Source: a virus. Taken from it: a stretch of 64,000 nt of DNA. Positions 44,919-53,549 of the stretch are shown here, in pieces; the first letter of the stretch is position 1; every line of letters starts with the position of its first letter. The notes beneath the pieces are model-generated. The model worked only from the letters and a program-made list of their open reading frames with translations, was not told the DNA's origin and ran no database searches. The position numbers and the translations under genes are program-made. The stretch is from the IMG/VR virus record IMGVR_UViG_3300028840_003688, positions 1 through 64,000 of that record. The stretch is one strand, 5' to 3'.

Positions 44919-47900
44919 CTAGAGGATGGCACCCCAGAGATGAACGGGGGTGGGAAGGTCGAAAGCGTTGCCGTTGCGACGGTAGTTCTCCCGGAAGATA
45001 TCACCGACGAACTCTTGCTGGCGAGCAGAGGCAAACTCCTCGTTGAAGTCGTCGAACATGCTTTCAGCGAACGTCGGCTCGACCACGGTAGAGCGCTCTC
45101 GGATCGACTCGTACGCTCGGATGATGCCTTCAGGGCGCTCCAGGCTCATGCCTTGGCGCCGAAGCATGCGACGAAGCTCGTCTTCCTGGGCAGGGGCGCA
45201 AGGCACCTTGTAGCTCTTCATGATCTCAACCAGGAGCGACGTGAACTCAGGACGCTGGATGTACTGCTTGCCCTTCTGGCGCCCCTGGATGATCTCCCAA
45301 AGCCGCCGCGCGATCCGGCGCGCAACACACTCAGAGTGGGCCTGATGCCGGAGCGCGAAGTCTTCCTTGAAAGCCATCGTGTGCACAATGGTCTGGCTCT
45401 CGATGTTGAACAGCTCACGGAACGCCGACAGAGGAGCCTTGTCACACAGGGCGACGAGTCTCAGGGCTCTGTCCTCGGCGGCTTCTTTGCCAAACAACTT
45501 TCGCACCTCGTTCAAGTAGAACCGCTGACGCTTGCCGCCGGCTCCCACCGTCTGAAGCTCCCCCTTCTTCCGCTTCTTGATCAAAGCCATCGCGTCATAC
45601 CCAGGCTGGTTGGCCACCCTTGAGACGAACACCTCCAGCTCGTCAGAGACGCGCTGCGCAGCAGCCTCGAAGCTCCGCGTGTTGACCTGACCTCGGCTTC
45701 TCGCCTTCTCCTCTTGCAGCTGATCTAGCGAACCATCGATGCTGCAAAGCGCGTCGATGAACTTCGCGACGTCTACACGAGAGAACCGATCGAACTGACG
45801 CTTCATGCTGCGGACGGGCTGATTGGTCGCAGCAGCCAGCCAGTCCAGCATCTCCTCGCGCTCGTCAAACGGAAGATCGTAGACCGGGTCACTGTCTGCA
45901 TACCAAGCCGGAGCCAGATCGCTCATGGGCTGCGGCGTCTGCTGCTTCTTCTCCCAGCCCTCTGGCGTGCCTGGTGTCGTGCGGTACTGGCCGCCACGGA
46001 CGCGGAACCAAGCGATGATCTCCTCCGGAAGGTGCTCCCGAAACACCTCACGCGGCTCAGGCGCCCTGAAGCTACCTCGAAGCTTCGTCTCCGGCCACGG
46101 CGCCTCAGGCGCAACGAAGCGTCCCTCTCGGCCCGAAAGAACGTCTTGGACCTGCGCCGTCACCTTCAGCGACTCTTCGATCCACTTCTCCAGCGCGAGT
46201 ACGCGGGTGAACTTCCCTGCATCAGAAGCCCACTCCATCCAAAGCTCAGACAGACCTCGGCACACACCATCATCTGGTCCGCAGTCTCCGACCTGCCCGG
46301 GGCTCATCACTGGCATCGCGGGGGAAAGCTTTCCGTCCGTGCCAAGCCACCAGTTGAGCCCGCTCTCCTTTCCGGAGAAGACCCAGTTGGCCAAGTCCAG
46401 ACCAGCGGGGCCGTAGAGCCTCCCGTCGTCTGCTCTTGCACGCTGACGCTGGCGCGCTTCTTCGATCTTCGGGTCAAGCACGATCGGTTCATCATCCGGC
46501 TCGTCAAAGCGACCCACCAGCTTGCCGAAGTCCTCGAAGCTTAGATCCTCATCATCCTCATCTTCATCGAAGTCCTCGTCGAACTCACTTTGGTTCGGGA
46601 TGAACTCCATCTTGGAGACCAAGCTCTGCTTCTTGCGGCCTCCGCTCTTGATGAGCTGCTGCCGGTTGCCCTTCTCGCCCCAATGGACCCGGTAGATGAT
46701 GCAGAGCCGTCGAATCGACTCGGCGTCCAGACTCAAGCAGGTTTGAATCTTCGTATCCTCGCCGCTCGTCAGACGCTTGCCTCGACGCTTCTCGATGTTC
46801 TGGATGAAAGCTTCTTCGCTCGAAGGCCCTGGCGCGCTGCCCAGATCCTCGAACTCCACCGCCTCGACCGGCTCAACTTCTCGGGTTTGAGGTCGCGCTG
46901 GGCGACGTTCCTCGGCTTGAGGTCGCGCCGGGCGAAGACGGGGGCGCGGCGCCTCGGGGACACCCATGGGCTCGATGTCCTCAGAAGAGATCGTCGGCAC
47001 CTCAGGCTCAGGCGGAAGCTCACGGAACGAACGCCCAGGTACTGTCGCCCTGGGGGCGACGCGGGCCCCCGATGGGGCCTCGGGCTGGGGCCGGAGCCGG
47101 AACGGCTCCGCGATCATCTTCTCCTCGTCGAACTCCTCGATGTAGAGGCCCGTCGTCGCAACACTCGTGTGGCCGAGCATCTTCTGAACCCGGTTCATGG
47201 GCGTTCCGCCTTCGATGGCGATGCGCGCGAACAAGCCACGCAAACCATGAGGGTGCGCTCGCTGGAAGTCCGGGCTTCCCGGCTCGATACCAGCCTTTTC
47301 CGCTCGACGGCGAAGCATCATCGCGATCCCCGGGCGCGTGAGACCTGCCTCGCCCGTGCCCGCGTTCGCGCCCCAGTAGGCAACGGCCGGGATGAGAGGC
47401 GCATCGTCGCGGCTCAAGAGCGACGCCGCGCGGCTCTTGCCCTGGTAACGGAGCTGGTGCTCTGCCATTTTCTGGATGCGGACATCCATCTCCACCAGGG
47501 CACGCTGCGCAGCAGGAGGCACGATCACCTTGCGCTTCTTGTTCCGCTTGCCAAGCAGCGTCACCATCGGCCGGTCGTAGTCACGACGCTTCAGGCGATG
47601 GACCTCCACCGAACGCGCACCCGTCTGCGCCATGAAGATAAGCAACGCACGATCCCGGACGTCCTTGAACGTCGGCTCTCGCCCTCGGATGGGCGGGGGC
47701 ACAGGACGGCCCCAGAATGCAGCCTCTGCCGCTGCCAAGGCACCGCCGCCGTGCGTTCGTGTGAACGTCGTAGCCAACAGCCGCAGGAAGAACGTCAAGG
47801 GCGTCTGCTTGGCCTTGCGCGCCTGCTGTCTGAAGCTCGGTGCCTCACTGAGCACCTGCTTCAGCGGCGGCGTCCAGATGTTGAACCGCAAGAGCGGCTC

Positions 47901-48587
47901 CTCACGACCCGGCACGTTCTCCGTGCTGCTCGTGATGAAGTACTTCCAGAGCGAGCTGAGGGCGCTCAAGCGCGTGACCATCATGGACGCACGCTCGGCG
48001 CCTGAAGGCGCCTGGACCTTCGGGACGTAGTACCGAAACACATCCTCAGGAGGCCGAATGACAGCGCCTCCGTTCGCTCGTCGATATTCTTCAACCGTGG
48101 GTGTCCTCACCAGGGTCTTGGCTCTTACCAGACAGCCCAACCGCTTCACGTACCAGTCGTAGCTGCGCGTCATGAAGGTCTTGGTACGCAAACCCTCCAA
48201 GTTGATGCCAGGGTTGTCCTTCACGACCTCGAAGATGATGAGATCATCCCGGCGACTCGGGTCAGCACGCAACCGCTCCTCCGTCAGAGGGTCGTCGTGC
48301 TCACGCAGCCACCGAGCGAACTCTACCGCATCTGCACGCCGCACTTGGTCGGGAGTGACGATTCGACCCTTCTCTTTACGGTACCACTCGAAGAACTGGA
48401 GAATGGAAAAGCTGTAGCTTCTCAGGGTGTTACGGCTCCTGATCGCACGAAGAAAGTCCACCAGCGCCGAAGTGAAGGCCTGACCACGAGGCTGGTACTT
48501 CCACTCCTGTCCGATCTGACCGAGGGTCAGCTCCGTTCGGGTCTGCTGATCCTGCGGCTTGTCGAGGCTGATGACACTCTGGGCCAC
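44919..48587 (-). CDS. Giant protein: tyrosine recombinase fused to a 700-residue unknown region
   Basis: 1222 residues, GTG start. Residues 40-220 look like an N-terminal core-binding region (RNTLRSYSFSILQFFEWYRK). The catalytic domain follows at 305-490. It has R325 in QTGARSVEVHRL, a strand-turn with lysines (LGKRNKKRKV), H447-x-x-R450 in HPHGLRG, H473 in MLGHTSVATTG and nucleophile Y482 in GLYIEE, so the full catalytic set is present. A proline/arginine-rich linker (500-600), an acidic Asp/Glu stretch and about 550 further residues follow with no recognised domain. Typical phage integrases have 300-450 residues. Confidence 0.85.
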   Translation of the reverse strand: MAQSVISLDKPQDQQTRTELTLGQIGQEWKYQPRGQAFTSALVDFLRAIRSRNTLRSYSFSILQFFEWYRKEKGRIVTPDQVRRADAVEFARWLREHDDPLTEERLRADPSRRDDLIIFEVVKDNPGINLEGLRTKTFMTRSYDWYVKRLGCLVRAKTLVRTPTVEEYRRANGGAVIRPPEDVFRYYVPKVQAPSGAERASMMVTRLSALSSLWKYFITSSTENVPGREEPLLRFNIWTPPLKQVLSEAPSFRQQARKAKQTPLTFFLRLLATTFTRTHGGGALAAAEAAFWGRPVPPPIRGREPTFKDVRDRALLIFMAQTGARSVEVHRLKRRDYDRPMVTLLGKRNKKRKVIVPPAAQRALVEMDVRIQKMAEHQLRYQGKSRAASLLSRDDAPLIPAVAYWGANAGTGEAGLTRPGIAMMLRRRAEKAGIEPGSPDFQRAHPHGLRGLFARIAIEGGTPMNRVQKMLGHTSVATTGLYIEEFDEEKMIAEPFRLRPQPEAPSGARVAPRATVPGRSFRELPPEPEVPTISSEDIEPMGVPEAPRPRLRPARPQAEERRPARPQTREVEPVEAVEFEDLGSAPGPSSEEAFIQNIEKRRGKRLTSGEDTKIQTCLSLDAESIRRLCIIYRVHWGEKGNRQQLIKSGGRKKQSLVSKMEFIPNQSEFDEDFDEDEDDEDLSFEDFGKLVGRFDEPDDEPIVLDPKIEEARQRQRARADDGRLYGPAGLDLANWVFSGKESGLNWWLGTDGKLSPAMPVMSPGQVGDCGPDDGVCRGLSELWMEWASDAGKFTRVLALEKWIEESLKVTAQVQDVLSGREGRFVAPEAPWPETKLRGSFRAPEPREVFREHLPEEIIAWFRVRGGQYRTTPGTPEGWEKKQQTPQPMSDLAPAWYADSDPVYDLPFDEREEMLDWLAAATNQPVRSMKRQFDRFSRVDVAKFIDALCSIDGSLDQLQEEKARSRGQVNTRSFEAAAQRVSDELEVFVSRVANQPGYDAMALIKKRKKGELQTVGAGGKRQRFYLNEVRKLFGKEAAEDRALRLVALCDKAPLSAFRELFNIESQTIVHTMAFKEDFALRHQAHSECVARRIARRLWEIIQGRQKGKQYIQRPEFTSLLVEIMKSYKVPCAPAQEDELRRMLRRQGMSLERPEGIIRAYESIRERSTVVEPTFAESMFDDFNEEFASARQQEFVGDIFRENYRRNGNAFDLPTPVHLWGAIL

Positions 48588-48592
48588 GAGTC

Positions 48593-48609
48593 GATTCTAC
48601 TGTAGAATC
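48593..48609. promoter_or_regulatory. Palindrome GATTCTACTGTAGAATC before the recombinase start
   Basis: Eight-base arms around a central T, ending five bases from the GTG start where a ribosome-binding site would be expected and none is seen. It could be an operator, a translation-blocking hairpin, or a core recombination site for the adjacent recombinase. Confidence 0.55.
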
Positions 48610-48614
48610 CGCGA

Positions 48615-48800
48615 TCAGTCTTCCGCTGAGCGCATCTGGGTGATGACATCGCCTTCAGACTCGAACAGCGCAGCTTTCGCGTTCTTGTACAAGACTTCCG
48701 CAAAGACCTGCTCTCCGATATTCATGCACATGTCCCCGAATTCAGTAAGAGTCTTTGCGCTTCCCGTTCGGATGGCTCTCTCCGCTACTGAGGTCAGCAA
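48615..48800 (-). CDS. Uncharacterised 61-aa protein, probable TTG start
   Basis: The frame opens at TTG; no ATG or GTG gives a sensible start. Helical, with two cysteine/methionine-rich turns (FGDMCMNIGEQVFAEVLYKN). Its start lies 23 bases after the preceding stop. Length uncertain. Confidence 0.45.
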   Translation of the reverse strand: MLTSVAERAIRTGSAKTLTEFGDMCMNIGEQVFAEVLYKNAKAALFESEGDVITQMRSAED

Positions 48801-48823
48801 CCGCTTGAGCGAGGCTTCCGCGG

Positions 48824-49084
48824 TTACCTGTTACACGCCGTCACCTCCACGTCTAGATCTCGCTCCGGCGCCTGTCCCGGTTCTTCCGGGCCTGGCGGCA
48901 TATCGGGCCCGGGGATGAAATGGATCGTCAGCGTGACGAGCTGCCCGTCCTCTTGCTGAGTCCAGCTCATCCCATGGACAGAGCAGAGGTTGATCCCCAT
49001 TTGGTTCGGGATGGCGTCGATTGGAAGCGGCGCCAGCTCGGGGTGGGCGATCAGCTCGTCAATGGTCTTGGTGGTGTGTTTCAT
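48824..49084 (-). CDS. Uncharacterised 86-aa protein
   Basis: Overlaps the preceding gene by 26 bases. Proline-rich (HPELAPLPIDAIPNQMG and FIPGPDMPPGPEEPGQAPER) with one strand pair (LVTLTIHFI) and ends DLDVEVTACNR. Function unknown. Confidence 0.6.
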   Translation of the reverse strand: MKHTTKTIDELIAHPELAPLPIDAIPNQMGINLCSVHGMSWTQQEDGQLVTLTIHFIPGPDMPPGPEEPGQAPERDLDVEVTACNR

Positions 49085-49292
49085 GATAGATCTCTTCGCT
49101 CTCGGTGATGCCCAGCCGCTTCGCGGCGGCGAGGGGACACATGGTTACCGGGTCCTCGTCCTCTTTCCGGCGTTTGTCCCACTGGTAGTGTCGATACTCG
49201 ATGAGCCCCTTGTGCAAGATCGCAAGCAGCAAGTAGACAACCGCCAGAGCGATCAAGACCAACCCCGCCAGCTTCAGGACAGTCCAGATCAT
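49059..49292 (-). CDS. Small membrane-anchored protein, 77 aa
   Basis: N-terminal transmembrane helix (VLKLAGLVLIALAVVYLLLA) followed by a soluble charged tail with histidines (YHETHHQDH). ATGA overlap with the preceding gene. The start at MIWTVLK excludes an alanine/glycine-rich shadow region. Confidence 0.65.
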   Translation of the reverse strand: MIWTVLKLAGLVLIALAVVYLLLAILHKGLIEYRHYQWDKRRKEDEDPVTMCPLAAAKRLGITESEEIYHETHHQDH

Positions 49293-49978
49293 CTCTTCTT
49301 TTTCGGCTTGTCCTTCACGGTCTTCGCTTCCAACTCGCGGTGATACTGCTTGATGAGCGGGTGCCAACGCACAGAGCGGCCCGGAGGAGCCTTCTCCTTC
49401 TTGCGAGCCTGGCTCACCAGCGCTTCCTTGCCCGACTTGCTGCGCATCAGGCGCTGAATGACGCTCTTCGGCAGACAGAGCCGCTTGCGACCTCCAGAGA
49501 GGCTGTTGCTCGGAGCGCCACACTTGTCCGAGTAGTCCACGTCACCGCCACGCTTGACGATGACCACGCGCCAGTCCTGCGTCGTCCAAGCGTAGCTCTG
49601 GTAGCCCGGAGCCCGGTTCTCGCGGTACCCGTTCAGCGTGTAAGCATTCGCTTCGAAATCCCCCGCCTTGTACTCGGCGAGCGTCTGTTCAGCCCAGTCG
49701 CGACCAGAGTCGCCGCCCCACAAGAGCCACGCCTGGTAGCCCTTGCTGTCGACGCCCCAGCCCTTCCCCTTCTTGTCGACCTCGTGACGCGCGAAGTAGC
49801 TCACCATCCGCTTGATGGTCGAGAGCGACACCCGCTGCTGATTCGCGAGTTGAGAGCCCCGACGGATCCCCACTGACGTGCAGCAACGGCGACTCTGAGG
49901 CAACGAGTTCCGCAAGTCGATGCCCTTCTGGGCCTCGCGAGCGACCTCAAGCGGCGGGATGAAAGACGGCTCAGACAT
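49289..49978 (-). CDS. Phage virion-associated-type protein, 229 aa
   Basis: The N-terminal half matches a segment I know from phage head and maturation proteins: FIPPLEVAREAQKGIDLRNS, then GIRRGSQLANQQRVSLSTIK, RMVSYFARHEVDKKGKGW and AWLLWGGDSGRDWA. Elsewhere it is often fused to protease or minor head domains. The C-terminal half is basic and unrelated (KEKAPPGRSVRWHP). Supports the view that this operon is structural. Confidence 0.7.
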   Translation of the reverse strand: MSEPSFIPPLEVAREAQKGIDLRNSLPQSRRCCTSVGIRRGSQLANQQRVSLSTIKRMVSYFARHEVDKKGKGWGVDSKGYQAWLLWGGDSGRDWAEQTLAEYKAGDFEANAYTLNGYRENRAPGYQSYAWTTQDWRVVIVKRGGDVDYSDKCGAPSNSLSGGRKRLCLPKSVIQRLMRSKSGKEALVSQARKKEKAPPGRSVRWHPLIKQYHRELEAKTVKDKPKKKR

Positions 49979-50195
49979 GGGCTAGGTGGTCGGGATGAAT
50001 ATGAAAGGCGCCATGATCATCCAAGTCTCTACCAGTGCGAGTGTCAAAACGGCGAGACCAAGACACCTCAGGCCGAAAGGGACCTGAACGCCGAACAACT
50101 CGCTTGAGTGTAACGACGTGCAAGCGCTTCTTGACGACCGAAGCCTGCAGAACATGAGAAGGGTCGGCGTTCTCAACGAGACGGATCGTCATCAT
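49971..50195 (-). CDS. Uncharacterised 74-aa protein
   Basis: ATGATG at the ATGA overlap; the second ATG has the better distance to GGGAGG. Basic and beta-rich (KRLHVVTLKRVVRRSGPFRP) with histidines at the end (GAFHIHPDHLAHV). Function unknown. Confidence 0.62.
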   Translation of the reverse strand: MMTIRLVENADPSHVLQASVVKKRLHVVTLKRVVRRSGPFRPEVSWSRRFDTRTGRDLDDHGAFHIHPDHLAHV

Positions 50196-50629
50196 GCCTC
50201 CCAAGGTCGGCCGAACGCCTGCTCGAACTTTCGCTCGATGACCTCGTACATCGGAAGTTGAAGTGTAGCAGACTCGCGCTTGATCCAATCCCGGAAAGGC
50301 TTCGTCACCTTCATCGAGGTGAACGTCATCGCCTGCCGCTTTGCCTGCGCATCATCTGGGAGCTTGAGCCACAACGGCAGCTTGCCATGCCGCGCCACGT
50401 GTCCGATCAGGTTGCACAGCTCATCCGTCGGGCTGAACCAACCAGAATGCGTGTGACACGACGCGAAATAGGACCGGAGCGCGACCTCCGTCCTGACCGT
50501 GCCTTCAGCTGTCGCAGTCAGCTCGATAACCCGAGGACTGAACGACTGTATCGTCGCCACGCGCTCCTGCGGGTTCTTGGCGTACCCGATGAACACACGC
50601 CCGCAGTCGCTGCCCGCAAAGAGGATCAT
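50192..50629 (-). CDS. GIY-YIG/T5orf172-like protein, 145 aa
   Basis: MILFAGSDCGRVFIGYAKNP, then QERVATIQSFSPRVIELTAT, TEVALRSYFASCHTHSGWFS follows the order of the T5orf172/MUG113 branch of the GIY-YIG nuclease fold ('G.vKIGyS.nP..Rl..lq', then an E..lh..F....EWF end). The terminal glutamate position is replaced by SGWF, so catalysis is uncertain. The C-terminal part is helical. A hairpin lies three bases before the start in place of a ribosome-binding site. Confidence 0.62.
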   Translation of the reverse strand: MILFAGSDCGRVFIGYAKNPQERVATIQSFSPRVIELTATAEGTVRTEVALRSYFASCHTHSGWFSPTDELCNLIGHVARHGKLPLWLKLPDDAQAKRQAMTFTSMKVTKPFRDWIKRESATLQLPMYEVIERKFEQAFGRPWEA

Positions 50630-50632
50630 CTT

Positions 50633-50649
50633 GGGTAGAAAGTCTACCC
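50633..50649 (-). promoter_or_regulatory. Hairpin directly before the GIY-YIG-like start codon
   Basis: On the minus strand GGGTAGA-CTT-TCTACCC folds into a seven-bp stem ending three bases before the ATG, with no Shine-Dalgarno sequence. It recalls the palindrome before the recombinase gene, which also contains TCTAC/GTAGA. Confidence 0.45.
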
Positions 50650-50652
50650 GAA

Positions 50653-51387
50653 CTAGTAGAGCATATCCAGCAGCTCGCGGTCCTTGTCCGAGAGCGTGCC
50701 GCGCTTCTTGCCTTCCATTAGGTCCTGGAAGGTGTTGTCGTCGAGGATGGCCCAAACGTAGGGCTCATCAGCCAGCAGTGAACCGAAGGCGCGATGGTTG
50801 CCGTCACGGATGGTGAATGACCAAGAGCCGAGATCGCCTTCCTCGTTCTCCACCGCATCGCGAAGAGCTTGTTCCATCTCCTCCTTCATCTCCTCGTACT
50901 CTTCCTCGCCAGGCTCGCCGTAAGCGCTGAGGTACTCGCCTGGATCAACGAGGTACTCATCCAGGTCATCATCCCCCGTTGAGTACGGCTCATCCATGTC
51001 GTCGCCACCGGAGCCATGGTACTCGATGCTCTCCTTGACGCTCTGGAGATCGATCTTGCTGGCCGTCCCATACGGCGCGATGAAGTAGACCTTCTCAGGG
51101 TGGTGGATGACGCCCTGCATGACCGCGTTCAGTTTCTCGGGATAGAAGATGTTCCCCTCGATGTGAAGCGCGTAGTCAGGGTCGACCCGGAGCATGCGAC
51201 CCTTGTCTCCGATCCAGATCACATTCCGGCCAGTGTAGAGATTCTCAGGTTCGCGCTCTTCGGCCTCTTCCCCCAACTCACCAGAAGCGGAGCCAGGATA
51301 GTATTCCTCGAAGTCATCATACGACGCACTGTCATCCACCAACGACTCCAGCGCCGGAAGATGGCCCGGGTTCATGCTGTATTTCAT
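50653..51387 (-). CDS. Acidic protein with ParB-like DGNHR motif, 244 aa
   Basis: Very acidic overall, with long Asp/Glu/Tyr stretches (EEEYEEMKEEMEQALRDAVE). Near the C-terminus SFTIRDGNHRAFGSLLADEP resembles the 'DGHHR' loop of ParB/sulfiredoxin-like proteins, where the motif binds nucleotide. The usual N-terminal strands of that fold are less clear. Function uncertain; ATGA overlap upstream. Confidence 0.6.
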   Translation of the reverse strand: MKYSMNPGHLPALESLVDDSASYDDFEEYYPGSASGELGEEAEEREPENLYTGRNVIWIGDKGRMLRVDPDYALHIEGNIFYPEKLNAVMQGVIHHPEKVYFIAPYGTASKIDLQSVKESIEYHGSGGDDMDEPYSTGDDDLDEYLVDPGEYLSAYGEPGEEEYEEMKEEMEQALRDAVENEEGDLGSWSFTIRDGNHRAFGSLLADEPYVWAILDDNTFQDLMEGKKRGTLSDKDRELLDMLY

Positions 51388-52229
51388 GACCGCGTGAATA
51401 CCCTGAAAAGAAGGAAAGCTCCAAGCGCTACACCGCCAACGATGAGCATCTCGTCACCACCCAGCGTGTTGATGATGCTTGGCCGAGGCTGGCCGCTGCC
51501 AGGGTCTATGACCGGGAGGCCCATCGGTGAATCGATGGGTCCCTTCCCCTTGTCCACCCAGCGCTGGATGGGACCTTGCCAGACCTGGTCGGCGATCTTC
51601 GTATGCCCATGGCCCAGCGGGTACGAGGGGAAGTGGGCCAAGATGACGTTCCCTAGCTGCCAGACCTCCTCAGGCGCCGGTGTGATCCCAAAAAAGTCGC
51701 TCCGGCGCGTGAAGAGCTGTCCCGTTCGGTCCTCGACTGCGGCCTGAATAGCCTTCAGGTTCTCGATACCTGTCGCCCACTGACCGTTGGGGTTCGGAGA
51801 GGCTGTCGCGATGAAGAGCTTGTCCCCGGGCCCCACGACGGTGTCGACCGCAAACTGGGTGAAGCCCTCGATCGCAGGAGGGACACGGCCCTGCTTGTTC
51901 ACCCAGGTCGACGTGTACGTAGCGTCAGCCAGATGGACCGCAGCCGTGCGCTTGCGATAGTTGTCATCAAGCAAGCATCGCTTCACAAGGCTACCGCCCG
52001 CGCTGAAAGCGCCCCAGTAGATGTCCTCCACCTCGGCGCCAGGGACGTTCACCTTCGTGAAGAGAAGCTCCGGGGCCAACATCAGCTGCTCGCCGATATT
52101 TGGGCAGTCCGGGCGGCCCGTCTTTCGGCCATCACCAGTGCAGCTGATAAACTTGCGCGTCGACCCCTGAAGCGTGGCCCCAGGGACCTGGAATTCTGCA
52201 ACCGGTCCTGTCCAAACGACGAGCTTCAT
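51384..52229 (-). CDS. Possible alpha/beta-hydrolase-like protein with C-terminal membrane helix
   Basis: 281 residues. YWGAFSAGGSLVKRCL looks like a nucleophile elbow (S in AFSAG), and LGHGHTKIAD could supply the late histidine; LFIATASPNP stands between. The last 20 residues (MLIVGGVALGAFLLFRVF) are a membrane anchor. The hydrolase assignment is tentative. In a structural operon it might act on envelope lipids or polysaccharide. Confidence 0.5.
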   Translation of the reverse strand: MKLVVWTGPVAEFQVPGATLQGSTRKFISCTGDGRKTGRPDCPNIGEQLMLAPELLFTKVNVPGAEVEDIYWGAFSAGGSLVKRCLLDDNYRKRTAAVHLADATYTSTWVNKQGRVPPAIEGFTQFAVDTVVGPGDKLFIATASPNPNGQWATGIENLKAIQAAVEDRTGQLFTRRSDFFGITPAPEEVWQLGNVILAHFPSYPLGHGHTKIADQVWQGPIQRWVDKGKGPIDSPMGLPVIDPGSGQPRPSIINTLGGDEMLIVGGVALGAFLLFRVFTRS

Positions 52230-52837
52230 GATCCGATGCCAAGTTCTCGCACTTCGTTGCCGTTGACGACCAAGTACTCGAAGAAAAGGTCTTCCAGGCC
52301 ATGGCCCCAGACTCCGTAGTAATCAGGCTCCTCGTAGATCTTCTCGTAGGCCCGAGCAAGCGACCAAACAAGCCAGCCCACCGTCATGCAGTAGTAAGGA
52401 CTGCGCCGCGCCAGATCATATGGCTGGACTTCGACACCCACCGCTTGGTTGAGCGGATAGTCGATGTTTGCTCGCATCGCCAAAGCATCTGGACTCCTGT
52501 GCCTGCCGTAGCTTCCAGTGACCACCTTCTCCATGTAGCGAACAGAGGAGGTTGCACGACGAGGCTTGCCGTTCACTCTCACCGCCACCTTAGTGGCCCC
52601 GGAAATGAGAGCATCGGCAGCATGCGGGCCGAAACGAAGCACATCGATCAGCTTCAAGTCCAGAGAGATGTTGCGAGATGACAGAGCACTAGGCTCCTCT
52701 GCCATCTTGAATCGCTTGTCCATCAGCTTGGGCTCAGGCACAGACACCCAGTCAGGAGACGGCTTCGTGTCCCAATTGCCCATGAACTTCGCACGCAGCT
52801 CCTTTGGAGCTTTCAACTCTCTCGGCGTAACCATCAT
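52226..52837 (-). CDS. Uncharacterised 203-aa protein
   Basis: ATGA overlap with its upstream neighbour. N-terminal basic/proline region (TPRELKAPKELRAKFMGNWD), central mixed domain, and an aromatic C-terminal half (RSPYYCMTVGWLVWSLARAY, EEPDYYGVWGHGLEDLFFEY). No family recognised. Confidence 0.65.
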   Translation of the reverse strand: MMVTPRELKAPKELRAKFMGNWDTKPSPDWVSVPEPKLMDKRFKMAEEPSALSSRNISLDLKLIDVLRFGPHAADALISGATKVAVRVNGKPRRATSSVRYMEKVVTGSYGRHRSPDALAMRANIDYPLNQAVGVEVQPYDLARRSPYYCMTVGWLVWSLARAYEKIYEEPDYYGVWGHGLEDLFFEYLVVNGNEVRELGIGS

Positions 52838-53055
52838 CGTCTCCTTGGCGTCAAGCCATGCGCGTGCATCATCCCGTAGCGCATCCCATGCTGAGGCGCG
52901 CGCTGCGGGCTACTGCAAGGCTTCATCGACACGTCTCCACAGCGACTACACCGAAACACCAGCCAAAGCTGGCCCGACTGGTCATACGCACTGCCCATCA
53001 ACGCGTACGGATGCGCCCCGATGGGCGCTGTGGGAACCTGCCGATGGTCGATCAT
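52834..53055 (-). CDS. Small putative zinc-binding protein, 73 aa
   Basis: FRCSRCGDVSMKPC contains CxxC plus a later cysteine and histidines, enough for a metal site. Basic C-terminus (THTPRRR-like ending HGLTPRRR). Coupled by ATGA on both sides. Confidence 0.58.
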   Translation of the reverse strand: MIDHRQVPTAPIGAHPYALMGSAYDQSGQLWLVFRCSRCGDVSMKPCSSPQRAPQHGMRYGMMHAHGLTPRRR

Positions 53056-53549
53056 CGCGTGTCCTGAAGATGGCGCGGAAAGCGTCCCCGAGGATGGCGC
53101 TGACGGTAGTTCTTGCGAGCCGTCCGAAGGGCGATGGCCACCGCCTGCTTCTGCGGGAAACCTTCGTCCATGAGCATCGAGATGTTGTCGCTGATCATCT
53201 CACGCGACCAGCCACGTCGCAGCGGATTCTTCTCGTAGGGCGCATGAAAGTTGTACTCGTCTGTCACATCGCCACGATGGTTGACGACACGAAAACGGCC
53301 CTGCCAACCGTAATCCTCCTGAGAAGACTCAAGACTCGAAACCGCTTTTTTGCGAGAAGAGAAAGGCTGGTCAAACCAAGCTCCAGTGCTGACCCACCCT
53401 TCCCCAGGGATATGTTGCTCGATATACCAGAGGGGCTTCCCGGAGTTCGCGATGTAGAAGTCCATCGCGCCCCCGTGCTTCAGCAGCTCTTCTCTCGACA
53501 CATCGATCGTGACCGTGTCATCATGCTTCTTACGCCTACGCTTCGCCAT
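53052..53549 (-). CDS. Phage protein with 'QAVAIALRTARKN' tail motif, 165 aa
   Basis: The C-terminal segment REMISDNISMLMDEGFPQKQ followed by AVAIALRTARKNYRQ is a short motif I know from phage structural-region proteins ('NI...G.p.kQAvAIAl..A'). The N-terminus is lysine/arginine-rich (AKRRRKKHDD), and the middle is beta-like. Role unknown, but it supports a structural or packaging context. Confidence 0.65.
   Translation of the reverse strand: MAKRRRKKHDDTVTIDVSREELLKHGGAMDFYIANSGKPLWYIEQHIPGEGWVSTGAWFDQPFSSRKKAVSSLESSQEDYGWQGRFRVVNHRGDVTDEYNFHAPYEKNPLRRGWSREMISDNISMLMDEGFPQKQAVAIALRTARKNYRQRHPRGRFPRHLQDTR

Noticed and set aside
46590-48005. Rightward ORF of 471 codons
   Set aside because: Antisense to the tyrosine-recombinase domain, arginine/leucine-rich, no motif, while the leftward frame carries the complete catalytic set.
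44919-48587. Classical prophage integration module with attachment site
   Set aside because: No tRNA-overlapping repeat or excisionase is near the recombinase, and its size and location are atypical, so integration is not claimed.
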